Shown here: piece after piece, positions 12,181 through 19,892 of the stretch | Layout: every line of letters starts with the position of its first letter | Numbering within the stretch: the first letter of the stretch is position 1 | Assembly (NCBI GenBank): GCA_045640725.1 | Contig: JAZUFN010000078.1 | Span: 1 to 29,499 of the forward strand | Direction: 5' to 3' | Source of the DNA: RGIG3528 sp045640725 | GTDB lineage: Bacteria > Bacillota > Clostridia > Lachnospirales > Lachnospiraceae | Length of the DNA: 29,499 nucleotides | Notes under the pieces: generated by a model | The model's database searches: none | What the model was told of the DNA's origin: nothing | What the model saw: the letters and a program-made list of their open reading frames with translations, nothing else | Made by a program: the position numbers and the translations under genes

Positions 12181-12444
12181 ATGACAACTAACGAATTAAT
12201 AAAGCGTGGCATCGGACACAACTGCTTATCTGATGCGTATGACTTGGGATATCACGATGCGATGCAGGATGACGGAGTGCCCAAACAACTGATTGAGATG
12301 GGCTACAAAAAGGGCAGAGCCGATGCGATTGAGGAATTTAGAGGATATCTAAAAACAGTTATTCCTTGTGAAATGCCACAAGATATATGGAATATGGGTG
12401 TAGACAATACTTGCGACAGAATATTAAAGGAGCAGACAGAATGA
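12181..12444 (+). CDS. Hypothetical small-gene cassette protein A
   Basis: The 87-residue protein starts at a repeated junction and ends in ILKEQTE. It carries GRADAIEEFRGYLK, a motif shared with the gene at 13222 (VRADAIDECVEKL), and both begin with MTT-x-EL. They appear to be diverged relatives. The family is common as tiny ORFs in Clostridia phages; I know no function. Confidence 0.65.
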   Translation: MTTNELIKRGIGHNCLSDAYDLGYHDAMQDDGVPKQLIEMGYKKGRADAIEEFRGYLKTVIPCEMPQDIWNMGVDNTCDRILKEQTE

Positions 12445-12665
12445 ATACATATTTAGCAATCATAACCACAGTGTTGGTTGTAACACAGGTAATCAGAGTA
12501 ACACAGAATGCTATCTCGCTGCATAGACAGAACGTGCTGTTCAATAAGCAGTGCGAATCGGTAAGAGATATTGATATTCAGAAAGCTGACTTTGAAATGC
12601 AGAGAAAAGCCTATGGGCTGTTGGTTAAGTATTTTGAAACTTTAACAGAGGAGCAGAACAAATGA
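12441..12665 (+). CDS. Small single-pass membrane protein
   Basis: The 74-residue protein has one N-terminal hydrophobic helix (residues 3-18, TYLAIITTVLVVTQVI) followed by a soluble helical region with a C-terminal coiled-coil-like tail. It starts at a junction repeat and overlaps the previous gene by 4 bases. It could be a small membrane-anchored accessory protein; nothing indicates a holin role. Confidence 0.6.
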   Translation: MNTYLAIITTVLVVTQVIRVTQNAISLHRQNVLFNKQCESVRDIDIQKADFEMQRKAYGLLVKYFETLTEEQNK

Positions 12666-12883
12666 GTGATAAGCTTTCAGAATTAGAAATTCAAAAGATA
12701 TTAATATCTATGGGCGATAAGAAGATGATAGAAGAGTTTGACATTGGGTGCTGGAACTTGTTTGACCAAGGCGAAGCCAGATGCCCTTATATTGACGGAA
12801 CAAGATGTACTAAAGGTGCAGTTCTTACGAGCACATTGTACGGGGCACATCCGAATGATTGTCCATTGTATAGAGAGGAATAG
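12662..12883 (+). CDS. Hypothetical cysteine-containing protein
   Basis: The 73-residue protein has Cys residues in GCWNLF, ARCPYIDGTRCTKG and NDCPLYRE. Their spacing could bind a metal but matches no named motif. Its start is coupled to the previous gene (4-base overlap) at the degenerate junction copy. Confidence 0.6.
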   Translation: MSDKLSELEIQKILISMGDKKMIEEFDIGCWNLFDQGEARCPYIDGTRCTKGAVLTSTLYGAHPNDCPLYREE

Positions 12884-12888
12884 CCGGA

Positions 12889-13209
12889 ATGAGAGATTTA
12901 ATCCAAGAAGAGATAGCTGCTTTCTGGGAGTTTGTAACTGAACATATTGAAGATATGGTAGTAGAGCCGAGAGAGCGAGAAAAAGACACATATATTTGGA
13001 TGAGTTTTGACATTCTTAACGATTTCAATGACACCTATCAGGGATTATGCGAGGAACACGGTTTTGATGTAACTCTTATGATGGGTGCTATTCATACGAA
13101 AGCGTCAGAATTGTTAGCTGGGTATGGCATTGAGGATTATCTTGATGTATGGAAGAAAAGACCGAGAGGAATAGAAAGAAGGAAAGAATGGGCAAGGAAT
13201 ATGTATTAA
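12889..13209 (+). CDS. Hypothetical acidic phage protein
   Basis: The 106-residue protein is helical and acidic with WEF, WMSFDILNDFNDTYQ and GIEDYLDVWKK segments. The upstream ribosome site is weak (GAGGAATAG), unlike its neighbours. The family is unknown to me. Its 3' end carries the next junction repeat after the stop. Confidence 0.6.
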   Translation: MRDLIQEEIAAFWEFVTEHIEDMVVEPREREKDTYIWMSFDILNDFNDTYQGLCEEHGFDVTLMMGAIHTKASELLAGYGIEDYLDVWKKRPRGIERRKEWARNMY

Positions 13210-13221
13210 AGGAGCAGACAG

Positions 13222-13488
13222 ATGACAACTACAGAACTTGAAGAATTATGCTCGGGATGTGTTTTGAGTGAATTGCCATTGTGCGACATACTCGACTGCG
13301 ATTCTGTAGCAAAACTGCAAGCAAAGTTTAAAGCAAAGGTAAGAGCCGATGCGATTGATGAGTGTGTAGAGAAATTGTTTGAGGTTACACCTCTGACATT
13401 GGATAAAAAATTAGATACGGTTTTTGTAAATGCGTTAAGGGAGTTAAAGGAACAGACAGATGGACGAAGAACTGAAGAGACTCCATAA
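13222..13488 (+). CDS. Hypothetical small-gene cassette protein B
   Basis: The 88-residue protein starts at a junction repeat nearly identical to that of the gene at 12181, and shares the MTT-x-EL start, a RADAIDE motif and an LKEQTD tail. The centre differs, with a Cys-rich LCSGCVLSELPLCDILDC stretch. It overlaps the next short gene by 29 bases. Function is unknown. Confidence 0.65.
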   Translation: MTTTELEELCSGCVLSELPLCDILDCDSVAKLQAKFKAKVRADAIDECVEKLFEVTPLTLDKKLDTVFVNALRELKEQTDGRRTEETP

Positions 13489-13561
13489 GAATTTAGACTT
13501 CCTGGAGCAGATCATAGAAAAGATGGCAGATATAGCCAGGAAGAAGGGGCAGAAAAAATGA
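13460..13561 (+). CDS. 33-residue hypothetical protein
   Basis: The ATG lies in the last junction repeat (AAAGGAAC 6 bases upstream) and the frame ends at a TGA that overlaps the next ATG. The peptide is one charged helix (LKRLHKNLDFLEQIIEKMAD) with a Lys-rich tail. Coupling on both sides supports translation. No family is known. Confidence 0.55.
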   Translation: MDEELKRLHKNLDFLEQIIEKMADIARKKGQKK

Positions 13562-13842
13562 GAATAATTGATGCAGACGCTCTCCGGGCAAAGATTAAGT
13601 CATGGACAGCCCCGGACAGGAACCCTCAGATAGATTTTCACAGTGGGCTTAAGGTCCTGGGCGCCATAGATGCAGCACCCACCATAAAGGACAAGCCTGG
13701 AAGCTGGATCCATACCGAGGACATATACGACGATGACGAATACATTAACTGCAGCAACTGCGGCAGGCAGTATACGGTGGACGGGGATGTATTCCCCAGC
13801 AACTTCTGCCCTGCTTGCGGAGCGAGAATGGAGGAGAAATGA
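13558..13842 (+). CDS. Zinc-ribbon phage protein
   Basis: The 94-residue protein starts with MRIIDADALRAKI, a start typical of a very common phage family, and ends with a zinc ribbon: CSNCGRQY then FCPACGARMEEK. It probably binds one zinc ion through two CxxC knuckles. The function of the family is not established. GC content rises again from here, marking the end of the AT-richer block. Confidence 0.75.
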   Translation: MRIIDADALRAKIKSWTAPDRNPQIDFHSGLKVLGAIDAAPTIKDKPGSWIHTEDIYDDDEYINCSNCGRQYTVDGDVFPSNFCPACGARMEEK

Positions 13843-14129
13843 CGGACTTAATAAGGCGCAGCAAGGTACAGCACAGGGCTGAACAGATGGAAGAATCAGC
13901 CCTTACGAATATGATCGCCCACGCCGGGGATGATGCTGCGTACAGATATGCCATACAGGCTACAGAGAGAAAGATGTTCAAGGGCTGCGTTGATGCCCAG
14001 GAAGATACCGGAGAGGAATTAATAAAGGCAATAGAGGCACGCAGGGATATGACCAAAATTAGAAGCATGTTTAACTGCGGTATGATTGCAGCGTATGACG
14101 AGGTTATAAACCTTATAAGAGATTTATAG
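13839..14129 (+). CDS. Hypothetical helical protein
   Basis: The start at 13839 is preferred because GGAGG lies 5 bases before it and it overlaps the previous stop (ATGA). The 96-residue product is all-helical (AAYRYAIQATERKMFKG; MFNCGMIAAYDEVINLIRDL). I recognise no family. Confidence 0.6.
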   Translation: MTDLIRRSKVQHRAEQMEESALTNMIAHAGDDAAYRYAIQATERKMFKGCVDAQEDTGEELIKAIEARRDMTKIRSMFNCGMIAAYDEVINLIRDL

Positions 14130-14141
14130 GAGCGCGAAAAG

Positions 14142-14393
14142 ATGAGAACTACATTGCAAGGGTTAAGCGAGTATTTGTTTGCAGAGCTGGACGCGCTGAC
14201 AAACGAGGATCTTAACGGGGAAGATTTGGAGAAGGAAATAAAGCGAGCGCAGGCGGTGTCGTCTATCAGTATGCAGGTTATAAACACAGCTCAGGTGCAG
14301 TTAAAGGCCGTAGAGCTGTGCGCAGAGTATGATTCGACACGCGGGGTTAAGCTCCCGGCGCTTATAGCGGGAGGCGACGATGAAGTACTATAA
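14142..14393 (+). CDS. Hypothetical phage protein
   Basis: The 83-residue protein contains LFAELDALTNEDLNGEDLEKEIKRAQAVSSIS and INTAQVQLKAVELC. This pattern is common beside HNH genes in Firmicutes phages. It has no enzyme motif. It overlaps the following HNH gene by 14 bases. Confidence 0.65.
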   Translation: MRTTLQGLSEYLFAELDALTNEDLNGEDLEKEIKRAQAVSSISMQVINTAQVQLKAVELCAEYDSTRGVKLPALIAGGDDEVL

Positions 14394-14985
14394 AACTCCC
14401 GAGGAAGTATACGAGTACCTGGAGGTCCACGCCTGGGGAAAGAGCAACGAAGAGATCACAAAAGAGTTAAATGCTGCACTCGGTACGGACTACACCAAGG
14501 CTCAGATAATAGGAGCAAAGAAGCGCAGGAACATAAAAAGCGGATTAACGGGACGTTTCGAGAAGGGAAACATTCCGCCCTACAAGGGCAAGAAGCTTCC
14601 TCCGGAAATAAAGGCGAAAACAGCAAAGACTCAGTTTAAGAAGGGGAACATCCCTCGCAACAGCTGCGCGGTGGGCACTATAAAGAAAACAGACCGTTAC
14701 TGGATAAAGGTGAGAAATGAAGGCGGTCAGAAAAAGTGCTGGCAGCCATACCACCGGTACTTGTGGGAGCAGGCGTACGGGCCCATACCTGAAGGCTATT
14801 ATGTAGAGTATAAGGACAACAACCCCATGCACTGCACTTTGGATAACCTGGTGCTTGTAAGCAGGCGGGAGCACGTATGGATGAACCTTCGACAGCTTAA
14901 AACTAACAACCCGGATATAAATGCGGCTGCATTAGCACTGGCAAAGCTGGACATAGCAGCACGCGACAGGAGCAAAGAGAAATGA
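14380..14985 (+). CDS. HNH-family endonuclease (phage type, altered motif)
   Basis: The 201-residue protein has an N-terminal helix-turn-helix-like part (about 18-60), a basic GRFEKGNIPPYKGKK / TQFKKGNIPRN repeat typical of phage HNH and NUMOD-type linkers, and a C-terminal HNH core (about 100-168): HRYLWEQAYGPIPEGYYVEYKDNN then CTLDNLVLVSRREH. The first His of the catalytic HH pair is replaced by Glu-Tyr (VEYKD), so activity may be changed or lost; related phage proteins also vary here. It may be a free-standing homing-type nuclease. It overlaps the neighbours by 14 and 4 bases. Confidence 0.75.
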   Translation: MKYYKTPEEVYEYLEVHAWGKSNEEITKELNAALGTDYTKAQIIGAKKRRNIKSGLTGRFEKGNIPPYKGKKLPPEIKAKTAKTQFKKGNIPRNSCAVGTIKKTDRYWIKVRNEGGQKKCWQPYHRYLWEQAYGPIPEGYYVEYKDNNPMHCTLDNLVLVSRREHVWMNLRQLKTNNPDINAAALALAKLDIAARDRSKEK

Positions 14986-15299
14986 TCACAGAAGGAATGA
15001 CGTTTATAGAGACACCGTTAAGGCGTATAGCCTGCCACTATGGTATTAAGCAGATCCGCCAGCTGATAGAAGAAACGAACGAACTGGCACTGGCCTGTTG
15101 CAAATATGACAGGGCGTTACAGGCCGGGGATGAGGATATCTCCACAGCAGAGATCGCGGAAGAAATCGCGGACGTGGTAATAATGGCTGAACAGCTGGTG
15201 TATCTTCTGGGCATAAAGACAGAGGTACGCGGTAACATGATTCGGAAGATAGAGAGACAGTTAAAACGTATGGGAGGAACTACAAATGAGCAGACTTGA
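14982..15299 (+). CDS. MazG-like nucleotide pyrophosphohydrolase
   Basis: The 105-residue protein is all-helical with LIEETNELALA (Glu30, Glu31, Glu34) and EIAEEIADVVIMAEQL (Glu60, Glu61, Asp64), the paired acidic motifs that hold Mg in MazG-like NTP pyrophosphatases. Phage members may clean modified nucleotides or lower (p)ppGpp signalling in the host. It overlaps the next gene by 14 bases. Confidence 0.75.
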   Translation: MITEGMTFIETPLRRIACHYGIKQIRQLIEETNELALACCKYDRALQAGDEDISTAEIAEEIADVVIMAEQLVYLLGIKTEVRGNMIRKIERQLKRMGGTTNEQT

Positions 15300-15684
15300 C
15301 AGAGAAGAACAGTGCAGACGTGACGGCATGATGTACGCGCTTAAGATAGCACAGCAGAAAGGCGTGGAAGGCTTAGAGCAGGAAGTAAAGATGCGCAACA
15401 TATGCAAGGCCAGCCTGGCCATTCCTACTCCGGCGCTTAACGAGTTCATTGGAGAGGCAAAGGCCTGCATGATGGACACGATAATGATAGTGGCATATTT
15501 AACCCTGATGGATGAGTTCGGGTTCGGTTCAAAGAGACTTCAGCGTTTCAGGGACAGGTTCAACCTTAAGGCCAACTGCCTTACAGACGACCTGGTAACC
15601 TGGGACGACTATATAAACGCGATTAAACAGGAGACCGGCTTACAGTTAAAGGTACGCTGGTTTGACAGGCAGATACGGATTTAA
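15286..15684 (+). CDS. Hypothetical phage protein
   Basis: The 132-residue protein begins with a charged helix (RLDREEQCRRDGMMYALKIAQQKG) and ends with a segment typical of an unnamed Firmicutes phage family: LMDEFGFGSKRLQRFRDRF, then DDLVTWDDYINAIKQETG. It lies between MazG and the late activator. I know no function. Confidence 0.65.
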   Translation: MSRLDREEQCRRDGMMYALKIAQQKGVEGLEQEVKMRNICKASLAIPTPALNEFIGEAKACMMDTIMIVAYLTLMDEFGFGSKRLQRFRDRFNLKANCLTDDLVTWDDYINAIKQETGLQLKVRWFDRQIRI

Positions 15685-15694
15685 CGGAGGAGAC

Positions 15695-16120
15695 ATGCAG
15701 GCACAGGAGTTTTTAGAAGAATGCTATTACCTGGAGAGGAAGATACAGGCCAAGATTACCGAGATCGACAAAATAAACACAGTGCTTGTCAATATAGTAC
15801 CGCAGCTGAAGGAGGACCCGGTGCAGACGTCCGGCAGCCAGGACAGGTTAGGGGACGGCGTGGCCAAGCTGTGCGACGCAAAACTGGAGTTGGTAAACAT
15901 ACTGATTCAGTACATCGACCAGGTGGAGCGAATATACAAGGTGCTGGACAAGGTAAAGAATCAGCGCCAGTACGATCTGCTGGACAAGTACTACGTGCGA
16001 GGCTTCTCGGTTGAAGAAATAGTCGACGAGTGGGGCGGAAAAAGCATCCGGTATGGTTTCAAGGTTCGGAAAGAGGCTATAAAAACAGTTCAGAGGATCC
16101 TGGATGCGGAAAACATTTAA
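15695..16120 (+). CDS. ArpU/RinA-like late transcription activator
   Basis: The start at 15695 has GGAGGAG 5 bases upstream. The 141-residue protein has a long N-terminal coiled coil (about 1-80) and a C-terminal region like sigma-70 region 4: QYDLLDKYYVRGFSVEEIVDEW then GFKVRKEAIKTVQRIL. This is the plan of ArpU, RinA and DUF1492 proteins, which switch on packaging and structural operons in Firmicutes phages. The next promoter region (16135-16186) has three phased GTTCA repeats that are its most likely targets. Confidence 0.75.
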   Translation: MQAQEFLEECYYLERKIQAKITEIDKINTVLVNIVPQLKEDPVQTSGSQDRLGDGVAKLCDAKLELVNILIQYIDQVERIYKVLDKVKNQRQYDLLDKYYVRGFSVEEIVDEWGGKSIRYGFKVRKEAIKTVQRILDAENI

Positions 16121-16134
16121 AAAAATTAAAAATG

Positions 16135-16186
16135 GTTCACTAAAGTTCATTGAAAGTTCACTAACTTAACTGATAAAGTGTAAACT
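16135..16186 (+). promoter_or_regulatory. Late promoter with activator-like repeats
   Basis: GTTCAC (16135), GTTCAT (16145) and GTTCAC (16156) lie 10 and 11 bp apart, on one DNA face. TTGAAA (16150-16155) and TAAAGT (16174-16179) form a promoter with an 18-base spacer; TTCACT (16157-16162) with TAAACT (16181-16186) is an alternative. Position right after the ArpU-like gene and before terS supports late control. Confidence 0.6.
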
Positions 16187-16230
16187 GTAGTTTCTCGGTA
16201 AAACGTACTTCCGAAAAAAAGTCATGAGAA

Positions 16231-16258
16231 GGGGCACCTGCAAAAGGGTGCTCTTTTT
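16231..16258 (+). terminator. Hairpin terminator downstream of the late promoter
   Basis: GGGCACC (16232-16238) pairs with GGTGCTC (16247-16253), with one G-T pair and an 8-nt loop, followed by five T residues. It lies between the late promoter and the first late gene, so either it ends the early operon or late transcription must read through it. Confidence 0.6.
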
Positions 16259-16264
16259 CTGTTT

Positions 16265-16684
16265 ATGAAAATGATTCATTGTAAAAAATACAGGTTGATT
16301 GCCAACAGGCTCATAAAATCATTACCAGAGTTTAAGGATCTCTACGAGAGTGACGTTAAGATTGCGTATCTGTCGTCGGAAAAAGATAAAAGGAAAAACA
16401 GGAAAATCGTATTTGCAGATTGCACTAAAGTAGACGAGAAGTATTCGTGGTGCTGCAACTACGATTTTTTTATTACTGTTTATGAACCAAACATAGCTGA
16501 ATTTACCGAAGAGCAAATAATAACCCTTATACGCCACGAACTGCACCATGTAGGAATAGACTTTGGCGGGAATGAGATTTCGTACTATCTCGTACCGCAC
16601 GACATAGAAGAGTTCTGGCAGATCATAAACGATAAGGGATTGAATTGGAGTGATACAGATGCCCAGAGGGGAACATCCGAATAG
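16265..16684 (+). CDS. Putative phage metallopeptidase
   Basis: The 139-residue protein has the zinc protease motif HELHH (His91, Glu92, His95) with a likely third ligand in PHDIEEF (His112). This matches the 'putative phage metallopeptidase' family found beside terminase genes. The substrate is unknown. No clear ribosome site precedes the ATG at 16265 (ATG 16271 is an alternative), and the gene is AT-richer than the terminase that follows. It overlaps terS by 26 bases. Confidence 0.75.
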   Translation: MKMIHCKKYRLIANRLIKSLPEFKDLYESDVKIAYLSSEKDKRKNRKIVFADCTKVDEKYSWCCNYDFFITVYEPNIAEFTEEQIITLIRHELHHVGIDFGGNEISYYLVPHDIEEFWQIINDKGLNWSDTDAQRGTSE

Positions 16685-17006
16685 TAAAAAAGCGTTAGAG
16701 GAAAACAGATACCGCTTTGACCGTGAAACGGCTCTGAAAGCTAAACGTAATTCGGACAGCGTAAAACAAGAGTTGAAGTCATTTCGTCAAATGGACTTAG
16801 AGCAGACTTCACCACAGGAACGCAAAGAGATGCTGGATAAACTTAAAGTAATGGCGCGAAGGGGCAATATAAAAGCTTTAGAGTTGTATTTAAAGATAAT
16901 TGGTGAGGATGTGCAAAAGGTCGAAGTTAGTGGAACCGTTAACAATCCTTTTGCCAATATTACAGAAGCTGAGTTGAGACGTTTGGCGGGCGGTGATGAT
17001 GAATGA
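16659..17006 (+). CDS. terS: Terminase small subunit
   Basis: The start at 16659 begins MPRGEHPNSKKALEENR, a typical beginning for small terminase or KGG-type DNA-binding subunits. The 115-residue product ends with a coiled segment (ERKEMLDKLKVMARRGNIKALELYLKIIGE) and PFANITEAELRRLAG, common in Clostridia phage TerS. It recognises the packaging site and regulates TerL, and overlaps terL by 4 bases. Assignment rests on sequence style and position. Confidence 0.75.
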   Translation: MPRGEHPNSKKALEENRYRFDRETALKAKRNSDSVKQELKSFRQMDLEQTSPQERKEMLDKLKVMARRGNIKALELYLKIIGEDVQKVEVSGTVNNPFANITEAELRRLAGGDDE

Positions 17007-18391
17007 TACCGGAGTATATAAAGAAGGCTGCAAAGTGCGAACTCGCGCGGCGTTACTTCTGGGATTACTGCAAGTTTAAGGCCGGAGACTTCTACAAGGA
17101 AAGCCGTGCGTATCTAAGAGACTACTGCAACGAGCTGCAGAGTTTCATGCAGTCGGATGCGAAGCTGTTAGTTATTAACCAGCCTCCCAGGCACGGCAAG
17201 TCACGAACGGCGGGATGCTTCGTCGAGTGGCTTTTGGGCAACGATCCTACAAAAAAGATAATGACCGGTTCGTACAACGAAACGCTCTCCACTGTGTTCT
17301 CGAAGTCGGTGCGAAACACTATACAGGAGTTAAAGGCGGACGAGGACCGGATAGTATACAGTGATATATTCCCGGGCACCACTATCAAACGTGGTGACGG
17401 TGCTATGAACCTGTGGTCCCTGGAAGGCGGCAATAATAACTATTTGGCCACCTCTCCCACCGGTACCGCGACAGGTTTTGGCGCAAACGTAATTATTATA
17501 GACGACTTAATTAAGAACGCCCAGGAAGCGAACAACGCAGCTGTGTTGGACAAGCACTGGTCGTGGTTTACAGATACAATGCTCTCCCGATTAGAGGAGG
17601 GCGGCAAAATCATAATAGTAATGACCCGCTGGCACTCTGAGGATTTGGCAGGGCGTGCGCTTGATTATTTCACCAAGCTGGGCTGGAAAATACGCCACAT
17701 CAATTACAAGGCCCTGCAGGATGACGGAACGATGCTTTGTGAAGAAGTACTGTCCCGTCAGTCATACGAAGATAAAAAGGCCATTATGGGCGTGGATATT
17801 TTCTCTGCGAACTACCAGCAGGAGCCTATAGACATTAAGGGCCGTCTGTATGAGCACTTCAAAACGTATGACGGAGAACTTCCGCAGTTCACCGAGATTC
17901 GGAACTACACCGATACGGCGGACACCGGATCTGATTACTTGTGCTCTATCTGCTACGGCGTAACGTTCAACAAAGAGGCCTATGTGTTAGACGTTATATA
18001 CACCAAGGACCCTATGGAGATTACAGAGGCTGCAGTGGCCCGGATGCTTGTAGACCAGGGCGTCAACAGGGCAGATATAGAGTCTAACAATGGCGGACGC
18101 GGATTCAGTCGTGCGGTGGAGCAGATTATACACAACACGTACAACACGAACCGCGTAGTGTTAAGGCCGTTTTGGCAGGGGCAGAACAAAGCAGCACGCA
18201 TCCTGTCAAATTCCACCTGGGTAACTTCACATATATACTTCCCTGCGGACTGGACCAACAGGTGGCCCGAGTATTCGATGGCCATGATCAAGTACCAGAG
18301 GGAAGGCAAGAACGAACACGATGACGCACCGGACGCGACTACGGGCATAGCCGAGATGGTAAGCGCCGGCAGTACATTTAGTTTTGATTGA
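17003..18391 (+). CDS. terL: Terminase large subunit
   Basis: The 462-residue packaging motor has an ATPase domain with Walker A NQPPRHGKSRT (about 59-69), Walker B NVIIIDD (162-168) and motif III MTRWHSEDL (207-215). The C-terminal nuclease domain has acidic residues in NYTDTADTGSDY (Asp304/Asp307), DIESNNGG and NEHDDAPDA. It cuts and pumps DNA into the prohead. Length and motif order are normal. The start at 17003 overlaps terS by 4 bases. Confidence 0.95.
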   Translation: MIPEYIKKAAKCELARRYFWDYCKFKAGDFYKESRAYLRDYCNELQSFMQSDAKLLVINQPPRHGKSRTAGCFVEWLLGNDPTKKIMTGSYNETLSTVFSKSVRNTIQELKADEDRIVYSDIFPGTTIKRGDGAMNLWSLEGGNNNYLATSPTGTATGFGANVIIIDDLIKNAQEANNAAVLDKHWSWFTDTMLSRLEEGGKIIIVMTRWHSEDLAGRALDYFTKLGWKIRHINYKALQDDGTMLCEEVLSRQSYEDKKAIMGVDIFSANYQQEPIDIKGRLYEHFKTYDGELPQFTEIRNYTDTADTGSDYLCSICYGVTFNKEAYVLDVIYTKDPMEITEAAVARMLVDQGVNRADIESNNGGRGFSRAVEQIIHNTYNTNRVVLRPFWQGQNKAARILSNSTWVTSHIYFPADWTNRWPEYSMAMIKYQREGKNEHDDAPDATTGIAEMVSAGSTFSFD

Positions 18392-18404
18392 TAACGGAGG
18401 GGAA

Positions 18405-19892
18405 ATGTTAGCTTTTAACATGGAAACGCGGCGCATCAACGATTTAATTAACGAGGGTGCAGCTGCGAAGATATCCGACAAAAGATTTTTAGAGAAGGAA
18501 CTTAAGAAGTTCATCGGCTCCGAGAAAAGACGCGAGATGATCTCCGGAGACCTGTATTACGATTATGAGCAGGCCATTAATGGCAAGAGAAGGCTGGTTA
18601 TAAGCGACGGCGGAGAGCTTAAGGAGGACCCTAACCTCCCGAACAACAAATATTTAGATAACCAGTATCAGAAGATGGTGGACCAGAAGGTCAACTATAT
18701 GCTTTCAAAGGGCATTACGTTTAACACTGACAACGACGAATACGCCGATGCCTTAAAGCAGATATTTAACCGCAAGTTCCACCGAATGTTTAAGAACCTG
18801 GGTAAGGACGCATATAACGGCGGTATCGGCTGGCTGTATCCCTATTATGACGAGAACGGCGAGTTTAAGATCCGGCGCTTCCATCCCTGGGAGATCCTGC
18901 CGTTTTGGAAGGATTCAGACCACGAAGAGTTAGACTTCGCAGTACGCATCTACGAGGTGCAGGGATACGAGGGAGAAAACGAGAAGGTATTCACCTATGT
19001 GGAAGTCTATGACACACAGGGCATCCACAAGTTCGAGTATAAGAACGGCGCGCTTGTTCCTGACTATCAGACATACTACTTCGATATGCCTAACCTGGAC
19101 GGCGAGTTGGTTCCCTACAACTGGGACCGCGTACCACTGATCGCGTTTAAATCGAACAGCACCGAGACACCGCTGATTAAAAAGTGCAGATCCCTGCAGG
19201 ACGGCATCAATCAGATAATGTCGGACTTCGGCGATGGTATGCAGGAGAACTTAAGCGGTAACACGGTGCTTATCATTAAGAACTATGACGGCCAGGATTT
19301 GGGCGAATTTCGCCGTAATCTGGCCACATATAAAGCTGTAAAGGTATCGTCAATAAACGGCGCAGAGGGCGGATTAGACGCGCTCTCGATAGAGGTAAAC
19401 AGTGCGAACTATCAGACGATCCTGGGCGAGTTAAAAAAGGCGCTTATACAGAACTGCAAGGGCTACGATATTGCTGAGTTAAAGGCGAGCGGATCACCCA
19501 ACGAGATGACCATAAAGGCCGTGTACTCTGACATAGACCTGGACGCAAACGAGCTTGAGACCGAATTTCAGGCGTCGTTTGAAGATCTGCTATACTTCAT
19601 CAACGTTCACTTAATGAACGCCGGAATGGGCGATTTCAACGCCGAGAACGTAGACGTTATATTCAACCGCGATATGATGGTTAACGAGTCTCAGATCATA
19701 GCAGATATAAACGCATCTTCTGCTATCCTTTCAAAGCGCACACTGATAGCGCAGCATCCTTACATAACTGACGTAGAGGACGAGCTGGAGCGTTTGGATG
19801 AGGAAGCCCAGGAGAGCCTGGACGTATACGGCGCAGCGTTTGATAACACACCAGATAACGTGGATGGTGATAATGTAAATGAAGAGGAATGA
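18405..19892 (+). CDS. Portal protein (SPP1 gp6-like)
   Basis: The start at 18405 has CGGAGGGG upstream; the earlier TTG is inside terL. The 495-residue protein shows the SPP1-type portal pattern: NNKYLDNQYQKMVDQKVNYMLSKGITF, FHPWEILPFWKDSDHEELDFAVRIYE, VPLIAFKSNSTETPL, then LQDGINQIMSDFGDGMQEN. Twelve copies would form the DNA channel at one capsid vertex. The C-terminus is acidic and probably flexible. It overlaps the MuF gene by 14 bases. Confidence 0.9.
   Translation: MLAFNMETRRINDLINEGAAAKISDKRFLEKELKKFIGSEKRREMISGDLYYDYEQAINGKRRLVISDGGELKEDPNLPNNKYLDNQYQKMVDQKVNYMLSKGITFNTDNDEYADALKQIFNRKFHRMFKNLGKDAYNGGIGWLYPYYDENGEFKIRRFHPWEILPFWKDSDHEELDFAVRIYEVQGYEGENEKVFTYVEVYDTQGIHKFEYKNGALVPDYQTYYFDMPNLDGELVPYNWDRVPLIAFKSNSTETPLIKKCRSLQDGINQIMSDFGDGMQENLSGNTVLIIKNYDGQDLGEFRRNLATYKAVKVSSINGAEGGLDALSIEVNSANYQTILGELKKALIQNCKGYDIAELKASGSPNEMTIKAVYSDIDLDANELETEFQASFEDLLYFINVHLMNAGMGDFNAENVDVIFNRDMMVNESQIIADINASSAILSKRTLIAQHPYITDVEDELERLDEEAQESLDVYGAAFDNTPDNVDGDNVNEEE

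Larger units (their letters stand above)
11948..13462 (+). repeat. Six near-identical gene-junction sequences
   Basis: The motif TTAAAGGAGCAGACAGATG or a near copy occurs at 11948-11967, 12165-12183, 12424-12443, 12642-12664 (degenerate), 13206-13224 and 13444-13462. Each copy holds the ribosome site and start of one gene and, at most copies, encodes the LKEQTD-type C-terminus of the gene before. Other gene starts in the window use different sequences, so this looks like shared ancestry or cassette exchange. Confidence 0.7.

Noticed and set aside
13745..14287. Long minus-strand open frame of 180 codons
   Set aside because: It lies opposite three well-coupled plus-strand genes, lacks a ribosome site and has a Ser/Leu-rich product typical of a shadow frame.
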